From Paenibacillus dendritiformis (GTDB lineage Bacteria; Bacillota; Bacilli; Paenibacillales; Paenibacillaceae): 59,524 nt of DNA. Each line of letters opens with the position of its first letter. Positions within the stretch are counted from its first letter, which is position 1. The notes under the pieces are model-generated. The model ran no database searches. It was not told the DNA's origin and was given only the letters and a program-made list of their open reading frames with translations. Below, piece by piece: positions 42,850 through 50,294 of this stretch. The position numbers and the translations under genes are program-made. Location of the stretch: the NCBI RefSeq assembly GCF_015845845.1, contig NZ_LDIG01000126.1, positions 1-59,524 of the forward strand, in the 5' to 3' direction.

Positions 42850-43541
42850 GTCTCTCTCCCCTTTGTCGTATCGTTCTCTTGGCGCTCCCGCACACTGACT
42901 GCGCCGCTGCCATGCCCAATGATCAGCTTGTCCGCCATGCCAATGAACAGCCCGTGATCCACGACGCCGGTAATCCGCTTCAACCGATGCTGCAGCTCCT
43001 CCGGCTGTTCGATGCGCCCGAATGCGCAATCCGCGATGTAGTTGCCGTTGTCCGTGACGAACGGGCGCCCCTCCTTCTCGCGAAGAACGGGACGGCAGCC
43101 GAGCCGGCCGATCTGGCGCATCGTCAGCTCCGCTCCGAACGGGACGACCTCGACCGGAAGCGGGAAGCCGCCGAGCCTGTCGACGCATTTGCTGTCGTCC
43201 ACGATAAGAATGAGCTCGCGGCTGGCGGCCGCGACCAGCTTCTCGCGCAGCAGCGCGCCGCCGCCTCCCTTGATCGCATTCAACCGGCCATCGACCTCGT
43301 CCGCTCCGTCAATGGTGATGTCAAGCTCGGTCAGCTTTTCCAGCAGCGGAATCCCGCATTCCCGCGCCAACCGGTCCGTCGCCTCCGAGGTGGCCACCGC
43401 TTGGATGCGCAGTCCTTCCGCGATCCGGTCGCCGATCGCCCGAATCGCCCAATAGGCCGTGCTGCCGGTGCCGAGCCCGACGGTCATCCCCTCCCGGATG
43501 AACTTTACCGCCGCTTCGGCGGCGGCTCGCTTCGCTTCCAT
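42846..43541 (-). CDS. rpiA: Ribose-5-phosphate isomerase A
   Basis: This 231-aa pentose-phosphate enzyme interconverts ribose 5-phosphate and ribulose 5-phosphate. Key motifs are GLGTGSTAYWAI (phosphate loop), DITIDGADEVD (catalytic Asp), KGGGGALLREK (active-site Lys/Glu) and GVVDHGLFIGMAD at the end. The length is normal. The start is the ATG after GGAAGGGGCGG; longer in-frame starts have no family support. Confidence 0.95.
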   Translation of the reverse strand: MEAKRAAAEAAVKFIREGMTVGLGTGSTAYWAIRAIGDRIAEGLRIQAVATSEATDRLARECGIPLLEKLTELDITIDGADEVDGRLNAIKGGGGALLREKLVAAASRELILIVDDSKCVDRLGGFPLPVEVVPFGAELTMRQIGRLGCRPVLREKEGRPFVTDNGNYIADCAFGRIEQPEELQHRLKRITGVVDHGLFIGMADKLIIGHGSGAVSVRERQENDTTKGRET

Positions 43542-43934
43542 GGCTTCCGCCCCTTCCTGTCCGCCGGGCCCAAGCCGCGCATGCGGCCGGCACAGCCCGT
43601 TGCAGATTTTGCTCTCTCCATTATAGAACGAATCCATCCTTGAATGCCATTCCACGGCCGCCCTATTAGACAGACGAGGAGCGAAGGATGAAGAATAGCC
43701 TGCTTTTTTACTTCAGAGAAAACGGAGCATCATCCGCCTCATCCATTTCCTCCTATTTTATCCATCAATCAAGCGGTTCTATTCGTTCCGTCCGTCTTCC
43801 CGCCAAGAAAACGGGCTCTCTGGGGAGATACTCTTTCAAGAAGCTTGCTTTGAAGTATGAGGTATCATATTCTTGAATAGGATAGTGGTAGAGCAGACAT
43901 TTTCATAGCTTACATTAAAGGAGCCATACATTGG
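43542..43934. other. 393-base intergenic region with a possible 62-codon frame
   Basis: A frame at 43688-43876 (plus) has GAGGAG 6 bases before its ATG and encodes a basic Ser-rich peptide of no known family. It may be real but is unsupported. The last 70 bases hold the upstream region of the AI-2E family gene. Confidence 0.4.
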
Positions 43935-45032
43935 ATGCAAATGTTGAAAGATTTTTTCAAGGGACCGGGCGTGAGAAGGATTGTGACTCTTCTCTTTCTT
44001 ATCGTCCTGCTATTTTCGGTGAGAAGCATTCTCAATCTTATTTTGCTCACCTTTATTTTAACCTTCCTGATCGACAGGCTTCATACCTTTCTTTATTCGC
44101 GGCTCCGGAAATATGTCAACATCGATTTCCGCGTCACCGTCATTCTTCTCTATGCGGCGCTGTTATCCATTTTGGGGGCGGGAACCTATAACTTTTTGCC
44201 CAAGGTCATCACCCAGATCAACCAGTTGGTTCAAATTATTATCCGGTTCTACAAGGAAGCGGATGTCTACGACAATGCCATCATGGACTACATTATGGAG
44301 TCGCTGCAGAAGATTGATTTGGCCAGCTACCTGAATCAGGGCTTCGGCTTCCTCGTCAAGTCGATTACGGATATCAGCCAATGGGGGACCCATCTGGTTA
44401 TCGCGCTTGTGTTGAGCTTGTTCTTCAATCTGGACAAGAAGCGGGTGCATGAGTTCACCAATAAATTCAGAGAAAGCAAGGTCGGCCCGTTCTATAACGA
44501 ATTGGAGTACTTCGGCAGAAAATTCCTCTACTCCTTCGGCAAAGTGATTGAAGCGCAATTCCTGATTGCGCTCGTCAATAGCATGTTGTCCACGCTGGCC
44601 CTCTGGATGATGGGCTTCCCGCAATTGTTCGGACTGGCGATTATGATATTCCTGCTCGGCCTGATCCCGGTTATGGGCGTGATCATCTCGCTGATTCCGC
44701 TCTGCGCGATCGCCTTCAGCGTCGGCGGACTGAGCAAGGTGGTTATGGTCATCATCATGATTATTGTCATCCATGCCATTGAATCGTATATTTTGAATCC
44801 GAAGCTGATGTCCTCGAAGGTGCATCTGCCGATATTCTATACTTTTGCCATCCTTATCGTGTCCGAGCATTTCATGGGCGTATGGGGGCTGATTCTCGGC
44901 ATTCCGATCTTCATGTTCCTGCTGGATCTGCTGGAGGTCAACGTGTTCTCCAAGCAGCCGAAGGCGAAGGGCGATCCGGATCAGGCGGAGGAGTCGAGGC
45001 AGGAACACAAGTCCCGGCCAGACAAGCTCTGA
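43935..45032 (+). CDS. AI-2E family transporter-like membrane protein
   Basis: This is a 365-aa membrane protein of the AI-2E/PerM family. It has two N-terminal spans, a long amphipathic middle region (about 95-150), and then closely spaced spans including the conserved MIFLLGLIPVMGVIISLIPL block and HAIESYILNPKLMSSKVHLP, the family's most recognisable motif. Members export quorum signals or act as ion antiporters; the substrate is unknown here. AAAGGAG lies upstream. The C-terminal 30 residues are charged and cytoplasmic. Confidence 0.87.
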   Translation: MQMLKDFFKGPGVRRIVTLLFLIVLLFSVRSILNLILLTFILTFLIDRLHTFLYSRLRKYVNIDFRVTVILLYAALLSILGAGTYNFLPKVITQINQLVQIIIRFYKEADVYDNAIMDYIMESLQKIDLASYLNQGFGFLVKSITDISQWGTHLVIALVLSLFFNLDKKRVHEFTNKFRESKVGPFYNELEYFGRKFLYSFGKVIEAQFLIALVNSMLSTLALWMMGFPQLFGLAIMIFLLGLIPVMGVIISLIPLCAIAFSVGGLSKVVMVIIMIIVIHAIESYILNPKLMSSKVHLPIFYTFAILIVSEHFMGVWGLILGIPIFMFLLDLLEVNVFSKQPKAKGDPDQAEESRQEHKSRPDKL

Positions 45033-45071
45033 TCGGGTATCATGTTATCCAAGAGAAAAGAGGCGATGCCA

Positions 45072-45614
45072 ATGGCGATCTATATCGCTCTGCTGAGAGG
45101 CATTAACGTCAGCGGCCATAAGCGGATCAAAATGGCCGACTTAAGAGAGATCTTTGTAAAAATGGGGCTGCAGCAAGTGCAGACCTATATCCAAAGCGGC
45201 AATGTCCTGTTCGTCTCCGGCGAGGAGGAAGCCCCGCTGCGCCGGCGCCTTGAGCGAGGCTTCCTGGCGGCCCTCGATATGCCGGTCACGGTGATCCTGC
45301 GGACGGCTCCGGAGCTGGAGCGGCTGATCGCGGATTGCCCTTATCCGGAAGACGCTTCGCCCGACAAGGTGAGCCTGTACGCGGCCTTCATGACCGAGGC
45401 TCCGGCGGAAGAGCGGCTCGGCCGCCTCCCCGGCGGAGAAAGCGAACCGGACAAGTTCTCCCTTCACGGGCGGGAGATCTATCTCTGGTTCGATCAGAGC
45501 ATACGGAACTCCAAGCTGGCTAACCAGGTTAACAAGCTGGATGTTCCGTCAACGACGCGCAACTGGAATACGGTCAAGAAGCTAGCGGCCATGGCACAGG
45601 CAATGGCCGAGTGA
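45072..45614 (+). CDS. DUF1697 family protein
   Basis: This 180-aa protein has the family start AIYIALLRGINVSGHKRIKMADLREIFVKMGLQQVQTYIQSGNVLF. The C-terminal signature KLANQVNKLDVPSTTRNWNTVKKLAAMA is also present. The biochemical function is unknown. The start is the ATG 8 bases after AGAGG; two in-frame ATGs lie slightly upstream. Confidence 0.85.
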   Translation: MAIYIALLRGINVSGHKRIKMADLREIFVKMGLQQVQTYIQSGNVLFVSGEEEAPLRRRLERGFLAALDMPVTVILRTAPELERLIADCPYPEDASPDKVSLYAAFMTEAPAEERLGRLPGGESEPDKFSLHGREIYLWFDQSIRNSKLANQVNKLDVPSTTRNWNTVKKLAAMAQAMAE

Positions 45615-45645
45615 CACGCTCTGTACATCTCCGCAAACGGTTATG

Positions 45646-45680
45646 AAAAATCCCCTGGCGGCTTGAACCGTCAGGGGATT
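45646..45680. terminator. Bidirectional hairpin terminator
   Basis: AATCCCCTG-CGG pairs with CCG-CAGGGGATT with one internal mismatch and a 6-base loop. Five T follow on the minus strand, so it closes the minus-strand gene at 45687 and, more weakly, the DUF1697 gene. Confidence 0.75.
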
Positions 45681-45686
45681 CGTCTG

Positions 45687-46181
45687 TCAGGCCACCGTGA
45701 ACCTGCCCGGACACCGGCTTCTGAAACGGATCGGCGGGCTCGCTTCCGCAGACAAGCGGCCCACCGGTATGTACAGCCTCGATTCGGCATACGTATTGCC
45801 GATGCGCCGGAACTCGTAGACGACATCCCGGCCGTTCGGAAGGACGATGTTCGGCAAGGCCAGCCCCTCCTTCGGCTTTTCCCCCGTATCCGGAGCGTCC
45901 GCTTCGAACCGGGATACCCGGTAAAGACCTCCTTGGAATGAATGGAGCGCGAGCTGCTTCGCTTGTTCCGGGCAAAACAGCGATCGCGCATAGGGAAGGC
46001 CTGCAAAATAGTGGCCGTTCATCCCAAGGCCGATGCTGTACCTGCGCGCTTCCGGCGGAAGCAGACCGGAACCGGGCAGGAAGGGCAAAGTACGGCATAC
46101 GCGCCGCATCTCTTCCAGCGACTCGCAATATTCCCCTACCAGCATAAATGAAGGCAAATGAACGGTACGGCTACACAGCAT
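45687..46181 (-). CDS. Hypothetical protein, possibly a GyrI-like ligand-binding fold
   Basis: This 164-aa soluble protein starts MLCSRTVHLPSFMLVGEY and later has GLGMNGHYFAGLPYARSLF and the ending RLYIPVGRLSAEASPP. The alternating strand pattern and the start (a strand, then a substrate-facing VGEY) recall GyrI-like effector-binding domains, but no decisive motif is present. GAAGGAGG lies 8 bases before the ATG and a terminator closes the gene, so expression as a single gene is likely. Confidence 0.6.
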   Translation of the reverse strand: MLCSRTVHLPSFMLVGEYCESLEEMRRVCRTLPFLPGSGLLPPEARRYSIGLGMNGHYFAGLPYARSLFCPEQAKQLALHSFQGGLYRVSRFEADAPDTGEKPKEGLALPNIVLPNGRDVVYEFRRIGNTYAESRLYIPVGRLSAEASPPIRFRSRCPGRFTVA

Positions 46182-46543
46182 ATAAAAATCCTCCTTCAAT
46201 TTTCAAGATCGCCGGGCCAAGCATTTTCTAGAAAGCACGGCTGAAAAATAGTTATAAAGGCCCATAAATTCAAAGATGTAACAATCTTTCTTTACTATAT
46301 CGGAATATTTGATCATTACTTTAAGATTATTTATATAGTTCCAATTATAGGTATTAAAAACTACTCCTCTGATTGCGCTCCTCTGCTGACGAACGAACAC
46401 GGCTGGCGCTGGCGTTCCGGCCATTCGCCGAGACAGGCCGCGGGATGCCGGAACCCGGATAATATTTGCAGAATGAGGGATAATTTTCTCTATACGATCG
46501 TCATCAAGACATGGTTATGACATGACAAGGAGCTGTAGGAAAC
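46182..46543. other. AT-rich 362-base intergenic region
   Basis: The composition is clearly lower in GC than the flanks. A 73-codon minus-strand frame (46203-46424) has no good start context. It presumably holds the divergent promoters for the hypothetical gene and the deacetylase gene. Confidence 0.5.
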
Positions 46544-47353
46544 ATGAAGCGACTCATCCGTATCGGGCTCGCCCTCGCCCTGCTGGTTCAGATTCACGCC
46601 TTGCCGGCTGCCGCAGACGGGCCTGCCTTTCATTTTGGATTCAAGAGAAGCGTGAACGGCCAACTGCCGTCCATTAACGAGGAAGGGTTCAAGGATATTG
46701 TCGATAAGCACGGCGCCATCTTCCTTGGGGATACGAGCAAAAAAGTGCTGTATCTCACCTTCGACAACGGCTATGAGAACGGGTATACCCCGCGTATCCT
46801 CGATACGCTGAAAGAAAAGAAAGTGCCGGCCGTTTTCTTCGTAACCGGACACTATGTGAAGAGCCAGCCTGAACTGCTGAAGCGCATGGTCAATGAAGGG
46901 CATGTTATCGGGAACCACTCCTGGAGCCACCCGGATATGACGACGGTGTCCAACGAACAAATCCGGGAGGAACTGGATAAAGTAAAGTCTGAAGTTACCC
47001 GTGTTACCGGGCAAAAGGAAATGGCATACTTGCGTCCTCCACGCGGCATTTTCAGCGACCGCACGCTCAAGGTGACCCGCGAGATGGGCTACACGAATGT
47101 CTTCTGGTCGCTTGCTTACATGGACTGGAATGTAAATGCCCAGAAGGGGGCGCGCCACGCCTATGACAAGGTAACGAGCCAGCTTCACCCGGGAGCGGTC
47201 ATTCTGCTGCACGCGATCTCGAAGGACAATGCGGAGGCGCTTGGTTCGATCATCGATGCGGCCAGACAGCAGGGATACGAATTCCTCCCGCTGGATCGGC
47301 TCCAGCGCCAGCCGGCCCCGGATCCAGGCCCGCAGCCAAAGCCGGGAACATAG
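46544..47353 (+). CDS. pdaA: Spore-cortex peptidoglycan deacetylase, PdaA type
   Basis: This is a 269-aa exported polysaccharide deacetylase. A signal peptide ends near residue 24. NodB-domain motifs are TFDNGYENGYT (catalytic Asp), GHVIGNHSWSHPDM (metal-binding HSxxHP), LRPPRGIFSDRT and AVILLHAIS (late His). The DNGYENG form is characteristic of PdaA, which makes muramic delta-lactam precursors in spore cortex. AAGGAG and GTAGG lie before the ATG. A strong terminator follows. Confidence 0.9.
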   Translation: MKRLIRIGLALALLVQIHALPAAADGPAFHFGFKRSVNGQLPSINEEGFKDIVDKHGAIFLGDTSKKVLYLTFDNGYENGYTPRILDTLKEKKVPAVFFVTGHYVKSQPELLKRMVNEGHVIGNHSWSHPDMTTVSNEQIREELDKVKSEVTRVTGQKEMAYLRPPRGIFSDRTLKVTREMGYTNVFWSLAYMDWNVNAQKGARHAYDKVTSQLHPGAVILLHAISKDNAEALGSIIDAARQQGYEFLPLDRLQRQPAPDPGPQPKPGT

Positions 47354-47369
47354 AAACGGACCAACGAAG

Positions 47370-47412
47370 GCCGATGCACTGCCGTTTTCGCGGGCAGGCA
47401 TCGGCTTTTTCT
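47370..47412 (+). terminator. Rho-independent terminator after pdaA
   Basis: GCCGATGC-A-CTGCC pairs with GGCAG-GCATCGGC (one bulged base) around a 9-base loop and is followed by five T. Confidence 0.88.
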
Positions 47413-47564
47413 TTGCGGGAAGCCTTGTCCGAAGCTGGCAACCCCGGCCCGCCTTATCCTTCCGCCGCCCGAATTGAGGATTGGCGACCTTGTCCAATAT
47501 TTGATAAGGTAAGGGTGTAGTTCTAGATTGCTCTTATCCTTACGACAGGGAAGGAATGGTGACG

Positions 47565-48566
47565 ATGATTAGAGTAGCGATGGTCAGCTTCTGGCACGTG
47601 CATGCCAACGATTATGCCCGCCAGGCCGAGGAGCATCCGGATACGGAGATCGCGGCCGTATGGGACGAGATTCCCGAACGGGGCCGGAAGGAAGCGGAGG
47701 CGCGCGGCGTCCCGTTCTACGAATCGCTGGATGAACTGCTGAAGCAGGACGGCATCGACGCCGTCATCGTGGATGCGCCGACCAATATGCACCGCGAGGT
47801 GATGGTGAAGGCGGCCGCGGCAGGCAAGCATATTTTCACGGAAAAGGTCGTGGCGGCGACGCTCCATGAAGCGAATGAAATCGTGGACGCGGCGAAGAAG
47901 GCCGGCATCGTCCTGACCGTCTCGCTCCCGCGGCTCAATGACGGCTACACCGAGGCGATTCAGCAGGTGCTGGCGGAGGGGCTGCTCGGGAAGCTGACGC
48001 TCGTTCGAGTCCGCCTGTCCCATAACGGAGCGCTTGCCGGCTGGCTGCCGGAGCATTTTTTCGATGCCGGGCAATGTCAGGGCGGAGCGCTGATTGATCT
48101 GGGCTGCCATCCGATGTATCTGACGCGGCTGTTCCTGGGCGAGCCGGATCGGGTCAGCGCCCACTACGGCTATGTCACCGGGAAGGACGTCGAAGATAAT
48201 GCCGTCGCCGTCCTCCAGTATGATAACGGCGCCCTCGGGCTCGTGGAAGCGGGCTTCGTGAACAGCTGCTCCCCGTTCACGATCGAGCTGCAGGGCACCG
48301 ACGGAACGCTGCTGTACGGCACGCCGGAGAGCCGGCTGCTCGTGCGCAGCAGCCGCTTGGAAGCGCAGGGCGCCAGCGGCTGGGCGGAACGCGACATTCC
48401 AGCCAACCGGCCAAGCGCCTTCCATCAATGGTTGAACCATATCCGGCAAGGGACGACCGCCGATGCCAATATACATATGGCACTTGAACTGACGCGGTTG
48501 ATGGAAGCGGCCAATCTGTCGGTCCGGCATAGCCGGCCGATCCGTCTGGACGAGCTTCAGGCCTGA
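47565..48566 (+). CDS. Gfo/Idh/MocA family oxidoreductase
   Basis: This is a 333-aa NAD(P)-dependent dehydrogenase-like protein. It has an N-terminal Rossmann fold (IRVAMVSFWHVHANDYARQAEEHPDTEIAAVWDE; the glycine loop is replaced by SFWHVHA). The family EKV motif HIFTEKVVAATL and the catalytic-region GGALIDLGCHPMYLTRLFLG, with Asp and His, are present. Sugar or inositol-like substrates are typical. The ATG at 47565 is chosen for spacing after GGAAGG; an ATG nine bases earlier is too close. Confidence 0.87.
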   Translation: MIRVAMVSFWHVHANDYARQAEEHPDTEIAAVWDEIPERGRKEAEARGVPFYESLDELLKQDGIDAVIVDAPTNMHREVMVKAAAAGKHIFTEKVVAATLHEANEIVDAAKKAGIVLTVSLPRLNDGYTEAIQQVLAEGLLGKLTLVRVRLSHNGALAGWLPEHFFDAGQCQGGALIDLGCHPMYLTRLFLGEPDRVSAHYGYVTGKDVEDNAVAVLQYDNGALGLVEAGFVNSCSPFTIELQGTDGTLLYGTPESRLLVRSSRLEAQGASGWAERDIPANRPSAFHQWLNHIRQGTTADANIHMALELTRLMEAANLSVRHSRPIRLDELQA

Positions 48567-48625
48567 TTCGCAATCGGATCATCGATTTCATAACAATCTC
48601 ATTCACGCACAAGGAGGCGAGACGC

Positions 48626-48934
48626 ATGTTGGTCGTTACAAATACGATTCGCATTAAGGCAGGTCACGGCAAGCAGGTCGCCGCACGGTTCGCGGAAGCG
48701 AAGGGCGTGCAGCAGATGCCCGGGTTCATCCGTCTGGAAGTATGGCTCGGCGAAGGCAAGGAAGGCGAAGAAGAATTGAAGGTGTGCACGGTATGGGAGA
48801 ATGAAGAGGCATTCCGCGGCTGGACGTCCAGCGACGCCTTCCGCGAATCTCACCGCGGCGGCGGCGAAGTGAAGGAGTATATGCTGGGCGCTTCGTTGAA
48901 TAAGTATGAGATGGTCGTCAGTCATAAGGCTTGA
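48626..48934 (+). CDS. Antibiotic-biosynthesis-monooxygenase fold protein, HmoA/IsdG-like
   Basis: This 102-aa dimeric alpha/beta ferredoxin-like protein has the N-terminal VVTNTIRIKAGHGKQVAARFAEAKGVQQMPGFIRLEVWLG and a helix WTSSDAFRESHRGGG containing a His in the place of the haem ligand of HmoA/IsdG enzymes. Haem degradation is therefore likely but unproven. AAGGAGG precedes the ATG. It follows the oxidoreductase gene by 59 bases. Confidence 0.82.
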   Translation: MLVVTNTIRIKAGHGKQVAARFAEAKGVQQMPGFIRLEVWLGEGKEGEEELKVCTVWENEEAFRGWTSSDAFRESHRGGGEVKEYMLGASLNKYEMVVSHKA

Positions 48935-49120
48935 CAGCAATATGCCTGACGCGATATAGACTTCAAGTGATAGACTGCGGGTTAGACAGGGCAGCGCGCT
49001 TCCAGGAGCCTGCCCTGTTCTGTTTCCGCTGTCCCGACGTTCCCCCGGAGACGTCATCGGCATAAATGGGGCCGCTGCCGGGTACACATAAGTAGCGCAT
49101 CTCAGCGAGGAGGTGGACCG

Positions 49121-49546
49121 ATGTCCGTCAAGAAGAGATATGCCCTCTATGCTTCGGCATTGCTCGCGTCGCTGCTGCTGACCGCCGTCGGCTACGCCTG
49201 GAAAAGCGCGGCCGGGTTCGAGCCGGTCACCCGCGCGGAGCTGGGGACGGTCCAGGCGCAGCTCGAGCTGGGGGCGAACCCCGCCGCGGTCCTGCAGCGC
49301 AATGAGCTGCGGATTAAGCTGCAGACGGCGGATGGCTCCCCTGTCCGCGATGCCCGGATCGCGGTTGAACTCGCCATGCCCGCTATGCTCTGCGGCACGT
49401 ACCAGGTGAAGCTGGAGCAGACAGAGCCGGGCATCTATGCGGGCGAAGCGGTTCCGCTTATGCCGGGAACCTGGCAGGCCGAGGCGTCGTTCGAGCTGGA
49501 TGACGGGACGTTCACGGCCGTGCATCGGTTCGAGGCGGCGCGCTAG
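49121..49546 (+). CDS. YtkA/FixH-like membrane-anchored protein
   Basis: This is a 141-aa protein with an N-terminal membrane anchor (residues 7-26) and an outer beta-sandwich of the YtkA-like type: LRIKLQTADGSPVRDARIAVELAMPAML, then PGIYAGEAVPLMPGTWQAEASFELDDG. The Met/Cys pair in AMPAMLCG could bind copper. It converges on a copper-ATPase operon, and FixH-like proteins accompany such ATPases in cbb3 oxidase assembly. GAGGAGG precedes the ATG. Confidence 0.78.
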   Translation: MSVKKRYALYASALLASLLLTAVGYAWKSAAGFEPVTRAELGTVQAQLELGANPAAVLQRNELRIKLQTADGSPVRDARIAVELAMPAMLCGTYQVKLEQTEPGIYAGEAVPLMPGTWQAEASFELDDGTFTAVHRFEAAR

Positions 49547-49613
49547 GCTGAGCTATTGCCGCGGCGGCTTGGCCATTGGCCGCCCGGCTGCGGAACCCCC
49601 GGCCTGCGTCCGC

Positions 49614-50294
49614 TTACCACAGCCACGGATGGAGAGATGGAATCCAGCCGTTCGCGGACAGTCCGCGCAGAATGCACAGCATGCCGATGACGGCGGCCAC
49701 GAGTTGCCCGGCCTTTACGAGCCGGACGCGAATGGAGCGCTTGATCGCGGACGCGAACAAGCCGACGGCCAGCAGGGACGGGAACGTCGCGAGGCCAAAT
49801 GCGGCCATAATCATCCCGCCTCCGAGGGCGCTGCCGCTGGCCGCCGCATTGATCTGCATCGCGTAGGTCAAGCCGCAGGGGATGAAGCCGAACAGCAGCC
49901 CGCTCGCCAGCACGGCCCGGAGATCCCCGCTTCCCCGCAGCCGCTCCATCCAGCCGCGGACGAGCGGAATCCGGGCCGGGCTCAATCGCTCCAAGGGCAG
50001 AGCCACGCGGCGGAAGGCCCACAGCAGGATGAGAAGGCCGCCCAACAAGCTGGCCAAGCCTTGCAGCCCCGCCCAGCTCCCCGTCAATTCGAGGAAGCTG
50101 CCGGCGGCCCCCATCGCGGCTCCCATGGCCGTATAGGTCAACACCCGCCCCGCGTTATAAGCCAGCACCGCCGCCAAGGCCGGGCCCTTCGCATTCAAGG
50201 CGAAGTTCATCACGATGCCGCCGCACATGCCGATGCAGTGCGGAGCGCTCAGCAGGCCGGTAACGGCAACCAGCCAGAGGCTCTCTCCGCTCAC
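49614..50294 (-). CDS. SafE/TauE-like (DsbD-related) membrane protein
   Basis: This 226-aa protein has about six spans. It has two paired motifs, SAPHCIGMCGGI in the first span and FGFIPCGLTYAM in the fourth, typical of the SafE/UreH-like family that includes copper-handling and oxidase-maturation proteins. It starts with GTG overlapping the stop of the copper ATPase gene (GTGA) with AGGGGGCGG upstream, so it is translationally coupled to it. Confidence 0.82.
   Translation of the reverse strand: MSGESLWLVAVTGLLSAPHCIGMCGGIVMNFALNAKGPALAAVLAYNAGRVLTYTAMGAAMGAAGSFLELTGSWAGLQGLASLLGGLLILLWAFRRVALPLERLSPARIPLVRGWMERLRGSGDLRAVLASGLLFGFIPCGLTYAMQINAAASGSALGGGMIMAAFGLATFPSLLAVGLFASAIKRSIRVRLVKAGQLVAAVIGMLCILRGLSANGWIPSLHPWLW

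Noticed and set aside
46203-46424. 73-codon minus-strand frame before pdaA
   Set aside because: It has no ribosome site or family and sits in an AT-rich spacer.
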